A stretch of DNA of 20,865 nt from assembly GCA_036392935.1 (NCBI GenBank), contig DASVWZ010000009.1, forward strand, positions 1 through 20,865. The letters run 5' to 3'. Both the position numbers and the translations under genes were made by a program. Position 1 is the first letter of the stretch. Each line of letters starts with the position of its first letter. Below, in pieces: positions 1 through 6,100 of this stretch. The stretch comes from DASVWZ01 sp036392935. GTDB taxonomy: Bacteria; Acidobacteriota; Terriglobia; Terriglobales; Acidobacteriaceae. The notes beneath the pieces are model-generated. The model was given only the letters and a program-made list of their open reading frames with translations. It was not told the DNA's origin and did no database searches.

Positions 1-1
1 G

Positions 2-1123
2 CCTAACGGCCCTCCAGGAACTAACGGAGCCAACGGCGCAAGCGACCCGCTTCCACCCGGCTCGCCGCCGCCTTTCAAGATCACTACCGTTCCGCTTGGC
101 GCCGAACCGTCAACCCCCGGTGCGCAGCAGGAAATCTACAAGCTTTCCGTCAACATCAATCAGATCCTGGTGCCTGTCCGCGTCACCGACGATCAAGGAC
201 ATCTGGTGGCCGGCCTGCTTCATTCCGATTTTTCGGTTTACGAAGACGACAAGAAACAGACGTTGAACTTTTTCACCAGCGATCCCTTCGCGCTTTCTGC
301 CGCTGTGCTCATCGATTTCGGTTTGCCCGACGTGGCCATACAGAAAATCAACCAGACCTACCCGGCACTTGAAGGCGCTTTCAGCGCCTACGACGAGGTT
401 TCGCTTTTCGCGTACAGCAACACGGTGACGCAGCTCACCGACTTTGGGAGTGCGAGCGCCCGGTTCACCGCGGCGCTGAACTCGCTCAAGACCAAGACCG
501 GCGCCAATAATGGCGTTCCCATCACCGGCGGCCCACTTTCTGATGCGCAAGGGCCGGTAGTCAATGGAATCCCGATCAATCCGCAAGCGCCGACCGTGGT
601 GACGCCGGAACGCACCGCGCACGTGCTGAATGACGCGATCCTCGCCGCCGCCAAGGACCTTGCGTCCCGCGACCGGGCACGGCGCCGGGTCATATTTGTC
701 ATCAGCGACGGACGCGAGTATCGCAGCGACGCGTCCTATGGCGACGTGTTGCGCGTGCTGCTCACCAACAACATCATGGTCTACGGCGTGGGAGTGGAAA
801 ACGCCGCCATTCCCGGATATAACAAACTTTCCAAGCTGCGCCTGCCCAAGTTCGGATACACCGACATCCTTCCCAAATACGCCAATGCCACCGGCGGCGA
901 AATCATGACCGAGTATTCGAAAGATGCGATTGAAAGCGTCTATCAACGGATCATAGGTGCAGCGCGCAACGAATACACCCTCGGCTACGCGACCCGCGCC
1001 ACAGCGGACAACTACCGTGAGATCGAGGTCCGAGTCGACCGGCCGAGTTGCCGAACGGATTTGCGGCCATGCGTCAACGTCTTCGCTAAAGCCGGCTACT
1101 ACCCGTTGCCACCGGGAAGGTAA
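2..1123 (+). CDS. VWFA-domain protein of acidobacterial type (5' partial)
   Basis: The frame is open from the window edge, so the true start lies upstream; 373 residues are visible. The first ~45 are Pro/Gly/Asn/Ala-rich and look like a flexible linker. A beta-rich segment follows (VRVTDDQGHLVAGL, then SDFSVYEDDKKQ), which usually precedes the von Willebrand A fold in the 'VWFA-related Acidobacterial domain' family. In the VWA fold, the strand that normally carries the metal-binding DxSxS reads LIDFGLPD (Asp at visible residue 105), so only the first Asp of the motif is kept. The later ISDGRE strand (Asp ~236) is intact. Family members are generally exported and of unknown function, probably protein-protein interaction. 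The gene ends 18 bp before the regulator's longest possible start. Family call is fairly sure; function is not known. Confidence 0.85.
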   Translation, partial: PNGPPGTNGANGASDPLPPGSPPPFKITTVPLGAEPSTPGAQQEIYKLSVNINQILVPVRVTDDQGHLVAGLLHSDFSVYEDDKKQTLNFFTSDPFALSAAVLIDFGLPDVAIQKINQTYPALEGAFSAYDEVSLFAYSNTVTQLTDFGSASARFTAALNSLKTKTGANNGVPITGGPLSDAQGPVVNGIPINPQAPTVVTPERTAHVLNDAILAAAKDLASRDRARRRVIFVISDGREYRSDASYGDVLRVLLTNNIMVYGVGVENAAIPGYNKLSKLRLPKFGYTDILPKYANATGGEIMTEYSKDAIESVYQRIIGAARNEYTLGYATRATADNYREIEVRVDRPSCRTDLRPCVNVFAKAGYYPLPPGR

Positions 1124-1134
1124 GCTTTTCGTGT

Positions 1135-1147
1135 TGCCAGAATGGCA
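1135..1147. promoter_or_regulatory. Inverted repeat upstream of the Crp/Fnr gene
   Basis: TGCCA-GAA-TGGCA is a perfect 5-bp inverted repeat with a 3-bp centre, lying in the short gap between the VWFA gene and the preferred regulator start at 1181. It could be an operator for autoregulation. It is short enough to arise by chance and it overlaps the alternative ATG at 1142. Confidence 0.25.
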
Positions 1148-1180
1148 GTCCGTTCTGGCCCCGCGCGTAAGATCGAGCAC

Positions 1181-1894
1181 ATGGTTCAGAACGGCCAACC
1201 TGCAGAAGCCTACGAAACGCTGCTACGTAAGGTCGCAATTTTTTCCGGACTTTCAGAAACCGAAACCGGCTTCGTGCTCCCGCGCCTGGTCGAGCGCCGC
1301 TTTCAAGACGCCGAAATTATCTTCACCGAAGGCGACCCTTGCGCCGGTCTCTACATGGTTCGCGCCGGCCACGTGCGCATCTTCAAAAGTTCGCCCGGCG
1401 GACGCGAACAGGTCCTTGCCATCGACGGGCCCGGCAGTTCCGTCGCCGAGTTGCCGGTTTTCGATGGCGGAAATTATCCCGCCTCCGGTCAGGCCGTCGG
1501 CGATACTACTTTGCTGTTCTTCAGCCGCCAGGATTTTCAAGCGCTCTGCCTGGCCCATCCAGCCGTCGCGCTGAAAGTTTTGAAGGTGATCGGGACCCGA
1601 TTGCGAAAGCTGGTTGGCATCATCGAAGAGCTTTCCTTCACCACCGTGCGCGAGCGTCTTATCGCTCTGCTCCTCCGCATGGGAAAATCCGCCGCTACTA
1701 GCAACGGAGACGCCGTCCTGCTCACCCTTCCCGCCAATAACAGCGAACTGGCGGCACAGATCGGTACCGTCCGCGAACTTATCTCCCGCAATTTGAGCCG
1801 CTTGCAGGCCGAAGGCTTCATCGAAATGGACAACCGCAATCTCACCATTCCGTCGCTCAAGCGCCTGGAGAATGAACTACAAAACCCCAGTTGA
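1181..1894 (+). CDS. Crp/Fnr-family transcriptional regulator
   Basis: The protein has an N-terminal cyclic-nucleotide-binding-type beta barrel (through GDPCAGLYMVRAGHVRIF and GPGSSVAELPVFDGG), a long dimerisation helix, and a C-terminal Crp-type winged helix-turn-helix whose recognition part is NNSELAAQIGTVRELISRNL. Only two cysteines are present and no FNR-like cysteine cluster, so it is unlikely to sense oxygen through a [4Fe-4S] cluster. DNR/HcpR-type members that respond to nitric oxide are a plausible alternative, supported by the RIC gene downstream. I chose ATG 1181 (237 aa): a GAG lies 7 nt upstream, and an inverted repeat TGCCA-GAA-TGGCA (1135-1147) sits where a promoter or operator would be. 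The ATG at 1142 (250 aa) is possible but lies inside that repeat and has no ribosome-binding site. The ligand cannot be told from the sequence. Confidence 0.9.
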   Translation: MVQNGQPAEAYETLLRKVAIFSGLSETETGFVLPRLVERRFQDAEIIFTEGDPCAGLYMVRAGHVRIFKSSPGGREQVLAIDGPGSSVAELPVFDGGNYPASGQAVGDTTLLFFSRQDFQALCLAHPAVALKVLKVIGTRLRKLVGIIEELSFTTVRERLIALLLRMGKSAATSNGDAVLLTLPANNSELAAQIGTVRELISRNLSRLQAEGFIEMDNRNLTIPSLKRLENELQNPS

Positions 1895-1932
1895 CCGAAA
1901 CGAGTTCCAAATCCAGAAGAATTTCCCTTCTG

Positions 1933-1944
1933 TGACTTAAGTCA
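1933..1944. promoter_or_regulatory. Predicted Crp/Fnr-type operator before ric
   Basis: TGACTTAAGTCA is a perfect 12-bp palindrome of the form TGAC-N4-GTCA. It matches the core of the sites used by FNR-like regulators of the DNR and HcpR kind. Its centre is at 1938.5. A -10-like TAAGCT at 1968-1973 would place transcription start near 1980, which puts the palindrome at about -41.5, the classical class II activator position. The likely binding protein is the Crp/Fnr regulator encoded just upstream. The palindrome and spacing are seen directly; the binding partner is inferred. Confidence 0.65.
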
Positions 1945-1982
1945 TAGCCGCACGCCCCACCCACCCGTAAGCTGACTCTTGC

Positions 1983-2006
1983 CCGCGCGGATAGCGAACC
2001 GCGCGG
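1983..2006 (+). promoter_or_regulatory. GC hairpin in the ric leader
   Basis: The self-complementary octamer CCGCGCGG occurs twice (1983-1990 and 1999-2006) around an 8-nt loop. The predicted 8-bp all-GC stem ends 3 nt before the GGAGG ribosome-binding site (2010-2014). Such a stem could modulate translation or protect the 5' end. No ligand-binding architecture is visible. Confidence 0.4.
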
Positions 2007-2022
2007 ACCGGAGGCAACACAG

Positions 2023-2745
2023 ATGAGCATCGCAACCACAGAAACAGTAGGAAACATCGTGGCCGAGAAACCCGCCGCCGCGCGCGAGTTTGAGACTCTG
2101 GGCATCGATTACTGCTGCGGCGGCAAACGCACCCTCGCCGAGGCCTGTGCCGAGGCAAGAATCGGCGTCGATGAAGTCCTGGCGCGCCTCGAGCGTAGCC
2201 TGGCCGCGAAGCCGGCAGCCGATGAAAAAAACTGGCAGAACGAAAAGTTGTCCGCTCTCATCGCGCACATCATGAACACCCACCATGTGTTCGTGCGCAG
2301 CGAATGTCCGCGCATCGCGTCGCTAACCGCAAAAGTCGAAGCCGCCCATGCCGCGCGTCATCCGGAATTGACCGGCGTGCGTACCACATTCATCGGCCTG
2401 GCAAACGAGCTCAACGCTCACCTGATGAAAGAAGAACAGATTTTGTTTCCCTACCTGCAGCGCATGGAAGAAAGCGTTCTCGCCGGCGCCGGCGTGCCGC
2501 CCGCAATGTTCGGCACCGTCGTCAATCCCATCCGCATGATGATGCAGGAGCACGATGGTGCCGGCGACGCGCTTCGCAACCTGCGGGTTCTGACCGGCGA
2601 TTACAAGCTGCCGGAAGACGCGTGCGCGAGCTACCGGGCGCTGTTCGACGCGCTGGCTGGGTTCGAGGCCGACCTGCACCAGCACATTCACCTCGAAAAC
2701 AACATTTTGTTTCCGCGCGCAGCGGAGATGGAAAGCAAGCGCTAG
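2023..2745 (+). CDS. ric: Iron-sulfur cluster repair di-iron protein (RIC/YtfE/ScdA)
   Basis: A cytoplasmic protein that repairs iron-sulfur clusters damaged by nitric oxide or oxidants and may itself reduce NO. The N-terminal ScdA_N domain carries the signature YCCGG (Cys31, Cys32). The hemerythrin-like four-helix domain supplies a ligand set matching E. coli YtfE by spacing: His88, His133, Glu137, His177, His221 and Glu225, the last pair in HQHIHLENNILFPR. At 240 aa it is slightly longer than E. coli YtfE, with extra sequence between the second and third helices. The start is ATG 2023 with GGAGG at 2010-2014. It follows a Crp/Fnr gene, has an FNR-type palindrome upstream, and precedes an octaheme cytochrome, all consistent with a nitrosative-stress role. 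Confidence 0.95.
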   Translation: MSIATTETVGNIVAEKPAAAREFETLGIDYCCGGKRTLAEACAEARIGVDEVLARLERSLAAKPAADEKNWQNEKLSALIAHIMNTHHVFVRSECPRIASLTAKVEAAHAARHPELTGVRTTFIGLANELNAHLMKEEQILFPYLQRMEESVLAGAGVPPAMFGTVVNPIRMMMQEHDGAGDALRNLRVLTGDYKLPEDACASYRALFDALAGFEADLHQHIHLENNILFPRAAEMESKR

Positions 2746-2801
2746 GGTTCGGTTTCGGGAATGTGAACGTCGATTAGCCGAAGAATTCTTTCCATGAGTC
2801 T

Positions 2802-2828
2802 TCTGCGCTCGCCGCTTGCGGGCGCAGA
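2802..2828 (+). terminator. Hairpin between ric and the octaheme cytochrome gene
   Basis: TCTGCGC (2802-2808) pairs with GCGCAGA (2822-2828), and the inner bases extend the stem to about 11 pairs around loop CGCTT. No run of T follows, so it may be an attenuator or mRNA processing site that sets different levels for the two genes rather than a full terminator. Confidence 0.4.
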
Positions 2829-2867
2829 ATAGTTGGTAATAGTTCATTTCAACAATCGGGAGGAGTT

Positions 2868-4148
2868 ATGAGCGGTCGAATCTGGCGGACCACTTTGGCC
2901 AGTGCGGTCGATATTCTTGTTATGGCACTCGTCTTCGCGGCCACCGCTCACGCAGCGCCGGCTTCTTCGTGCGTCGAGTGCCACAGCAGAGTCACTCCCA
3001 ACATCGTTTCCGACTGGAAACTCAGCAAGCACAGCGGCCTGGACGTAACCTGCGCCACCTGCCACGGCGACCAGCATCAGTCGGCCAGCGACATCGCCAA
3101 GGTCAAGATTCCCACCCCCGAAACCTGCGCCCAGTGCCACCAGACGCAGGTCGATCAATACCGTCACGGCAAGCATTCAAAAGCCTGGGCCGCAATGATG
3201 GCCATGCCGACCATCCACTGGCAGCCCATGGCCATGATTGAAGGACAAAAAGGATGCGGCGGCTGCCACAAGGTCGGCGAAAAACCTGTCGATGAGATCG
3301 CCAAGCTTCGCGCCCAGGGCAGCGAATTTGGCGCGGCAGCGTGCGACTCGTGCCACACGCGGCATACATTTTCGGTCGAGGAAGCCAAATCTCCTCAGGC
3401 CTGCGAAACCTGCCATATGGGTTTCGACCATCCTCAGTGGGAAATGTACGAATCCTCAAAGCACGGCGTGCGGGAAGATCTTAAACAGCGCGGAATCCTG
3501 CAGGCAACCGCCTCTGCGCCCACCTGCCAAACCTGTCACATGCAAAACGGCGACCACGGCGTCCGCACCGCTTGGGGATTTCTCGCAGTTCGCCTGCCCC
3601 TGCCCGAAGACAAGCAATGGGCCGCGGACCGGGCGACGATTCTACAGGCATTGGGCGTGCTCGATCCCAGCGGCAAGCCAACCGCACTGGTGGCGACCGT
3701 GCAGGCAGCCGATCTGGCCCGCCTCACCCAGGAAGACTGGCAGAAAGAACGCGACAAAATGCTGGCCACCTGCAGCCAATGCCACTCCAGCAACTTCGCC
3801 AAAGAGCAACTGCAGGCCGGCGATGACATGATTCGCAACGCCGACCACCTCATGGCCCAGGCAATTCAAATCGTCGCGGGCTTATACAAAGACGGCGTTC
3901 TGCCACAGCCCAAGAACTATAACTACGCGTTCCCGAACCTGTTGACGTTCCATGACGCCCCGACCGTGATCGAGCAGAAATTGTTCGTCATGTATCTGGA
4001 GCACCGCATGCGAACCTTCCAGGGGACGTTCCACGGCAGCCCCGATTACGCGCTGTGGTACGGATGGAGCGAAATGCAGCGCGACCTGACGGAGATCACC
4101 GAACTGGCCGACCAGATGCGAAAAAGCCGGACGGTTGCGGCAAAGTGA
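2868..4148 (+). CDS. Secreted octaheme c-type cytochrome, HAO-like
   Basis: A signal peptide (residues 1 to ~30, ending AATAHA) directs export. The chain then carries eight CxxCH haem motifs, with first cysteines at 35, 62, 87, 130, 159, 179, 220 and 302. None is CxxCK, which argues against NrfA, ONR and octaheme tetrathionate reductase. Eight CxxCH sites, a long haem-free helical C-terminus (307-426) and the aromatic stretch FHGSPDYALWYGW near residue 395 fit the hydroxylamine oxidoreductase (HAO) family, whose members oxidise hydroxylamine or reduce nitrite/NO. At 426 aa it is shorter than nitrifier HAO. Whether the cross-linking tyrosine that defines oxidative HAO is present cannot be decided by eye. 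No quinol-oxidising partner (NapC/NrfH type) is in the window. GGGAGGAG at 2858-2865 is a strong ribosome-binding site. Octaheme cytochrome is certain; HAO assignment is probable. Confidence 0.88.
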   Translation: MSGRIWRTTLASAVDILVMALVFAATAHAAPASSCVECHSRVTPNIVSDWKLSKHSGLDVTCATCHGDQHQSASDIAKVKIPTPETCAQCHQTQVDQYRHGKHSKAWAAMMAMPTIHWQPMAMIEGQKGCGGCHKVGEKPVDEIAKLRAQGSEFGAAACDSCHTRHTFSVEEAKSPQACETCHMGFDHPQWEMYESSKHGVREDLKQRGILQATASAPTCQTCHMQNGDHGVRTAWGFLAVRLPLPEDKQWAADRATILQALGVLDPSGKPTALVATVQAADLARLTQEDWQKERDKMLATCSQCHSSNFAKEQLQAGDDMIRNADHLMAQAIQIVAGLYKDGVLPQPKNYNYAFPNLLTFHDAPTVIEQKLFVMYLEHRMRTFQGTFHGSPDYALWYGWSEMQRDLTEITELADQMRKSRTVAAK

Positions 4149-4157
4149 GCGATTCGC

Positions 4158-4196
4158 TGCTGGCTTCCGGCTAACCGCCGGAAACCAGCAACCTTT
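4158..4196 (+). terminator. Intrinsic terminator after the octaheme cytochrome gene
   Basis: TGCTGGCTTCCGGC (4158-4171) pairs with GCCGGAAACCAGCA (4177-4190) with one mismatch around loop TAACC, followed by ACCTTTT. It starts 10 nt after the stop codon. A second smaller hairpin (CCTGCCG/CGGCGGG, 4217-4235) follows. The T run is short, so efficiency is uncertain. Confidence 0.6.
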
Positions 4197-4237
4197 TGGG
4201 CTAGTAACCTGGGTAACCTGCCGGCCATCGGCGGGTG

Positions 4238-4246
4238 TGATATAAA
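4238..4246 (+). promoter_or_regulatory. Extended -10 promoter candidate for mglA
   Basis: TG-A-TATAAA matches the extended -10 form TGnTATAAT. No good -35 hexamer lies 17 bp upstream, which extended -10 promoters can tolerate. Transcription would start near 4253, leaving a ~90-nt leader before the TTG start of mglA. Confidence 0.4.
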
Positions 4247-4342
4247 ACCAGCAGCGCCAAGCCAAAACTTCATGCAAGACTAGCCGAGCCCCAGTGGGTG
4301 CGGCAGGCGCGGCATTTTTTCGGCAATAACAGAGGAAATCCT

Positions 4343-4930
4343 TTGAGTTTTATCAACTTTGCGGCCCGTGAGATCAACTGCAAGATCGTTTATTATGGGG
4401 CCGGATTGGGCGGCAAAACCACCAATCTCCAGTACATTTATCAAAAGACCGCCGAGCAGCAGCGCGGCAAGATGATCTCGCTGACCACCGAGACCGACCG
4501 TACCCTGTTTTTCGACTTTCTGCCTCTCGATCTGGGCTCGGTGCGCGGCTTTAAGACCCGCATTCATCTTTATACGGTTCCCGGCCAGGTGTTTTACGAC
4601 GCCAGCCGCAAGCTGATTTTGCGCGGCGTGGATGGCGTAGTCTTCGTTGCCGACTCGCAGCAGGAGCGCATGGACGCAAACATCGAAGCCCTCGACAATC
4701 TGCAGGACAACCTCAAAGAACACGGCTACGACCTGGGGAAGATTCCTTATGTGCTGCAGTTGAACAAACGGGATTTACCAAACGTCCTGCCGATCGACAC
4801 TCTAACCAAAGAGCTGCGCAAGAAGCAGGAGCCGATCTACGAAGCCGTGGCGTTCCAAGGAACGGGCGTTTTTGAAACCTTGAAAGAGATTGCGCGGCAA
4901 GTTCTGCTGGAACTGAAGCAGGGCGGGTAG
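4343..4930 (+). CDS. mglA: Ras-like GTPase MglA
   Basis: A small GTPase that in Myxococcus and relatives marks the leading cell pole and drives motility and polarity. From TTG 4343 the protein has 195 residues, the length of M. xanthus MglA, and key residues fall at the known positions: P-loop with Gly21, Lys25 and Thr26, Arg53, the MglA-specific Thr78 in YTVPGQ, Gln82, and an NKRD base-recognition motif near 141. The start is supported by AGAGGA (4331-4336) and by the family N-terminus SFINF-REINCKIVYYG. An in-frame ATG at 4298 would add 15 atypical residues. The usual partner MglB is not adjacent, so its GTPase-activating protein must lie elsewhere or be different. A hairpin and a T6 run (4283-4320) sit in the leader. 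Confidence 0.95.
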   Translation: MSFINFAAREINCKIVYYGAGLGGKTTNLQYIYQKTAEQQRGKMISLTTETDRTLFFDFLPLDLGSVRGFKTRIHLYTVPGQVFYDASRKLILRGVDGVVFVADSQQERMDANIEALDNLQDNLKEHGYDLGKIPYVLQLNKRDLPNVLPIDTLTKELRKKQEPIYEAVAFQGTGVFETLKEIARQVLLELKQGG

Positions 4931-4937
4931 AACACCA

Positions 4938-4958
4938 GCCATCAGCCGTCAGTCGTCA
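4938..4958. repeat. Three-unit heptad repeat (GCCRTCA type)
   Basis: GCCATCA, GCCGTCA and GTCGTCA run head to tail at 4938-4958 between mglA and queG. The reverse complement of the first two units (TGATGGC, TGACGGC) recurs as a three-unit array at 14666-14686, so this belongs to a dispersed family. Confidence 0.6.
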
Positions 4959-5020
4959 GGTTCCTCGATTCCGATCGTATCCGTCTTCGTTCCGACCCGA
5001 GCTGGGATAATAGGTCATCA

Positions 5021-6082
5021 GTGTCTGAAATTTCACATATCACGCAAGCAGTGAAAGGCGCGGCGCGCGCAGCCGGATTTGAGCTGGTTGGCATCGCCCC
5101 GGTCGGCGAATTCGGTGAGCTGCGGCGATTCGAAGACTGGATCGCCGATGGCCGCGCCGGCGAGATGAAGTATCTCGAAGCCCGCGACGATGCCGGCGGT
5201 CTGAAACGCGCGTCCCTGCAGAAAACCTTTCCCTGGGCGCGGTCGGTGGTGGTGTGCGTCATCAACTACAACGCAGCCGAGCCCTATTCGACGACGGTGG
5301 ACACGCCCGACCACGGATGGATTGCGCGCTATGCCTGGGGTCACGAGGATTATCACGATGCCGTCATGCGCCGGCTTCGTGAGGTCGAGAAACAGATTCG
5401 TCTCGCCGCGCCAAGCGAAGAACTCATCACGCGTTGCTTCGTCGATACCGGGCCGGTGGTCGAACGCGTGTATGCAAAATATGCAGGCGTCGGATGGATC
5501 GGCAAGAACACCTGCATCATCAATCAGAAGATTGGTTCGTGGCTGTTTCTCGGCGTGATTCTTACGTCGCTGGACCTAACGCCGGATGCTCCAGCGCCCG
5601 ACCGGTGCGGAACCTGCACACGCTGCATCGATGCATGTCCGACCGACGCGTTGATCGCGCCGTATCAGCTCGACTCGAATCTCTGCATCGCCTATCTCAC
5701 GATCGAAAAGCGCGGCGCAATCCCCGAAAACATGCGCGACGGCATTGGCCGCCACGTCTTCGGTTGCGACATCTGCCAGGATGTCTGCCCATGGAACCGC
5801 AAAGCTCCAGCCACCAACGCCAAAGAATTTCAGCCGCGCGAAGGCCTGGTGAATCCCGCGCTCGCCTGGCTTGCGGAAATGACCGAAGAAGAGTTCCGCC
5901 AGAAATTCCGAGGCTCAGCAGTGCGCCGAACCAAGCGCAGCGGGCTGCATCGTAACGCCGTCATTGCCATGGGCAACAGCGGCCAGCGCAAATTCACCCC
6001 ACAACTCGAAAAGCTGGCTGGCGACGAAGATGCCGCCGTTGCGGAAAGCGCACGCTGGGCGCTGGCAAAGCTTATGGCGTGA
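5021..6082 (+). CDS. queG: Epoxyqueuosine reductase QueG
   Basis: Catalyses the last step of queuosine biosynthesis, reducing epoxyqueuosine in tRNA (anticodons GUN) with cobalamin and two [4Fe-4S] clusters; cytoplasmic. The N-terminal half is the cobalamin-binding domain with the conserved VDTGPVVER (Asp142, position of the proposed proton donor). The ferredoxin-like part has CGTCTRCIDACP (Cys196, 199, 202, 206), Cys222 and CDICQDVCPWN (Cys249, 252, 256). A HEAT-like C-terminus (~305-353) would contact tRNA. At 353 aa the length is typical. The start is GTG 5021; AGGT at 5012-5015 is only a weak ribosome-binding site. It lies 18 bp before the TPR gene and may be co-transcribed with it. Confidence 0.95.
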   Translation: MSEISHITQAVKGAARAAGFELVGIAPVGEFGELRRFEDWIADGRAGEMKYLEARDDAGGLKRASLQKTFPWARSVVVCVINYNAAEPYSTTVDTPDHGWIARYAWGHEDYHDAVMRRLREVEKQIRLAAPSEELITRCFVDTGPVVERVYAKYAGVGWIGKNTCIINQKIGSWLFLGVILTSLDLTPDAPAPDRCGTCTRCIDACPTDALIAPYQLDSNLCIAYLTIEKRGAIPENMRDGIGRHVFGCDICQDVCPWNRKAPATNAKEFQPREGLVNPALAWLAEMTEEEFRQKFRGSAVRRTKRSGLHRNAVIAMGNSGQRKFTPQLEKLAGDEDAAVAESARWALAKLMA

Positions 6083-6100
6083 TAGCATTTTTATATCTTC

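Noticed and set aside
110..1198. Minus-strand open frame opposite the VWFA gene (362 codons)
   Set aside because: The plus frame carries VWFA motifs and continues off the window edge; the minus frame has none.
2868..4148. Octaheme protein as NrfA, ONR or tetrathionate reductase
   Set aside because: These carry a lysine-ligated CxxCK-type haem; all eight motifs here are CxxCH.
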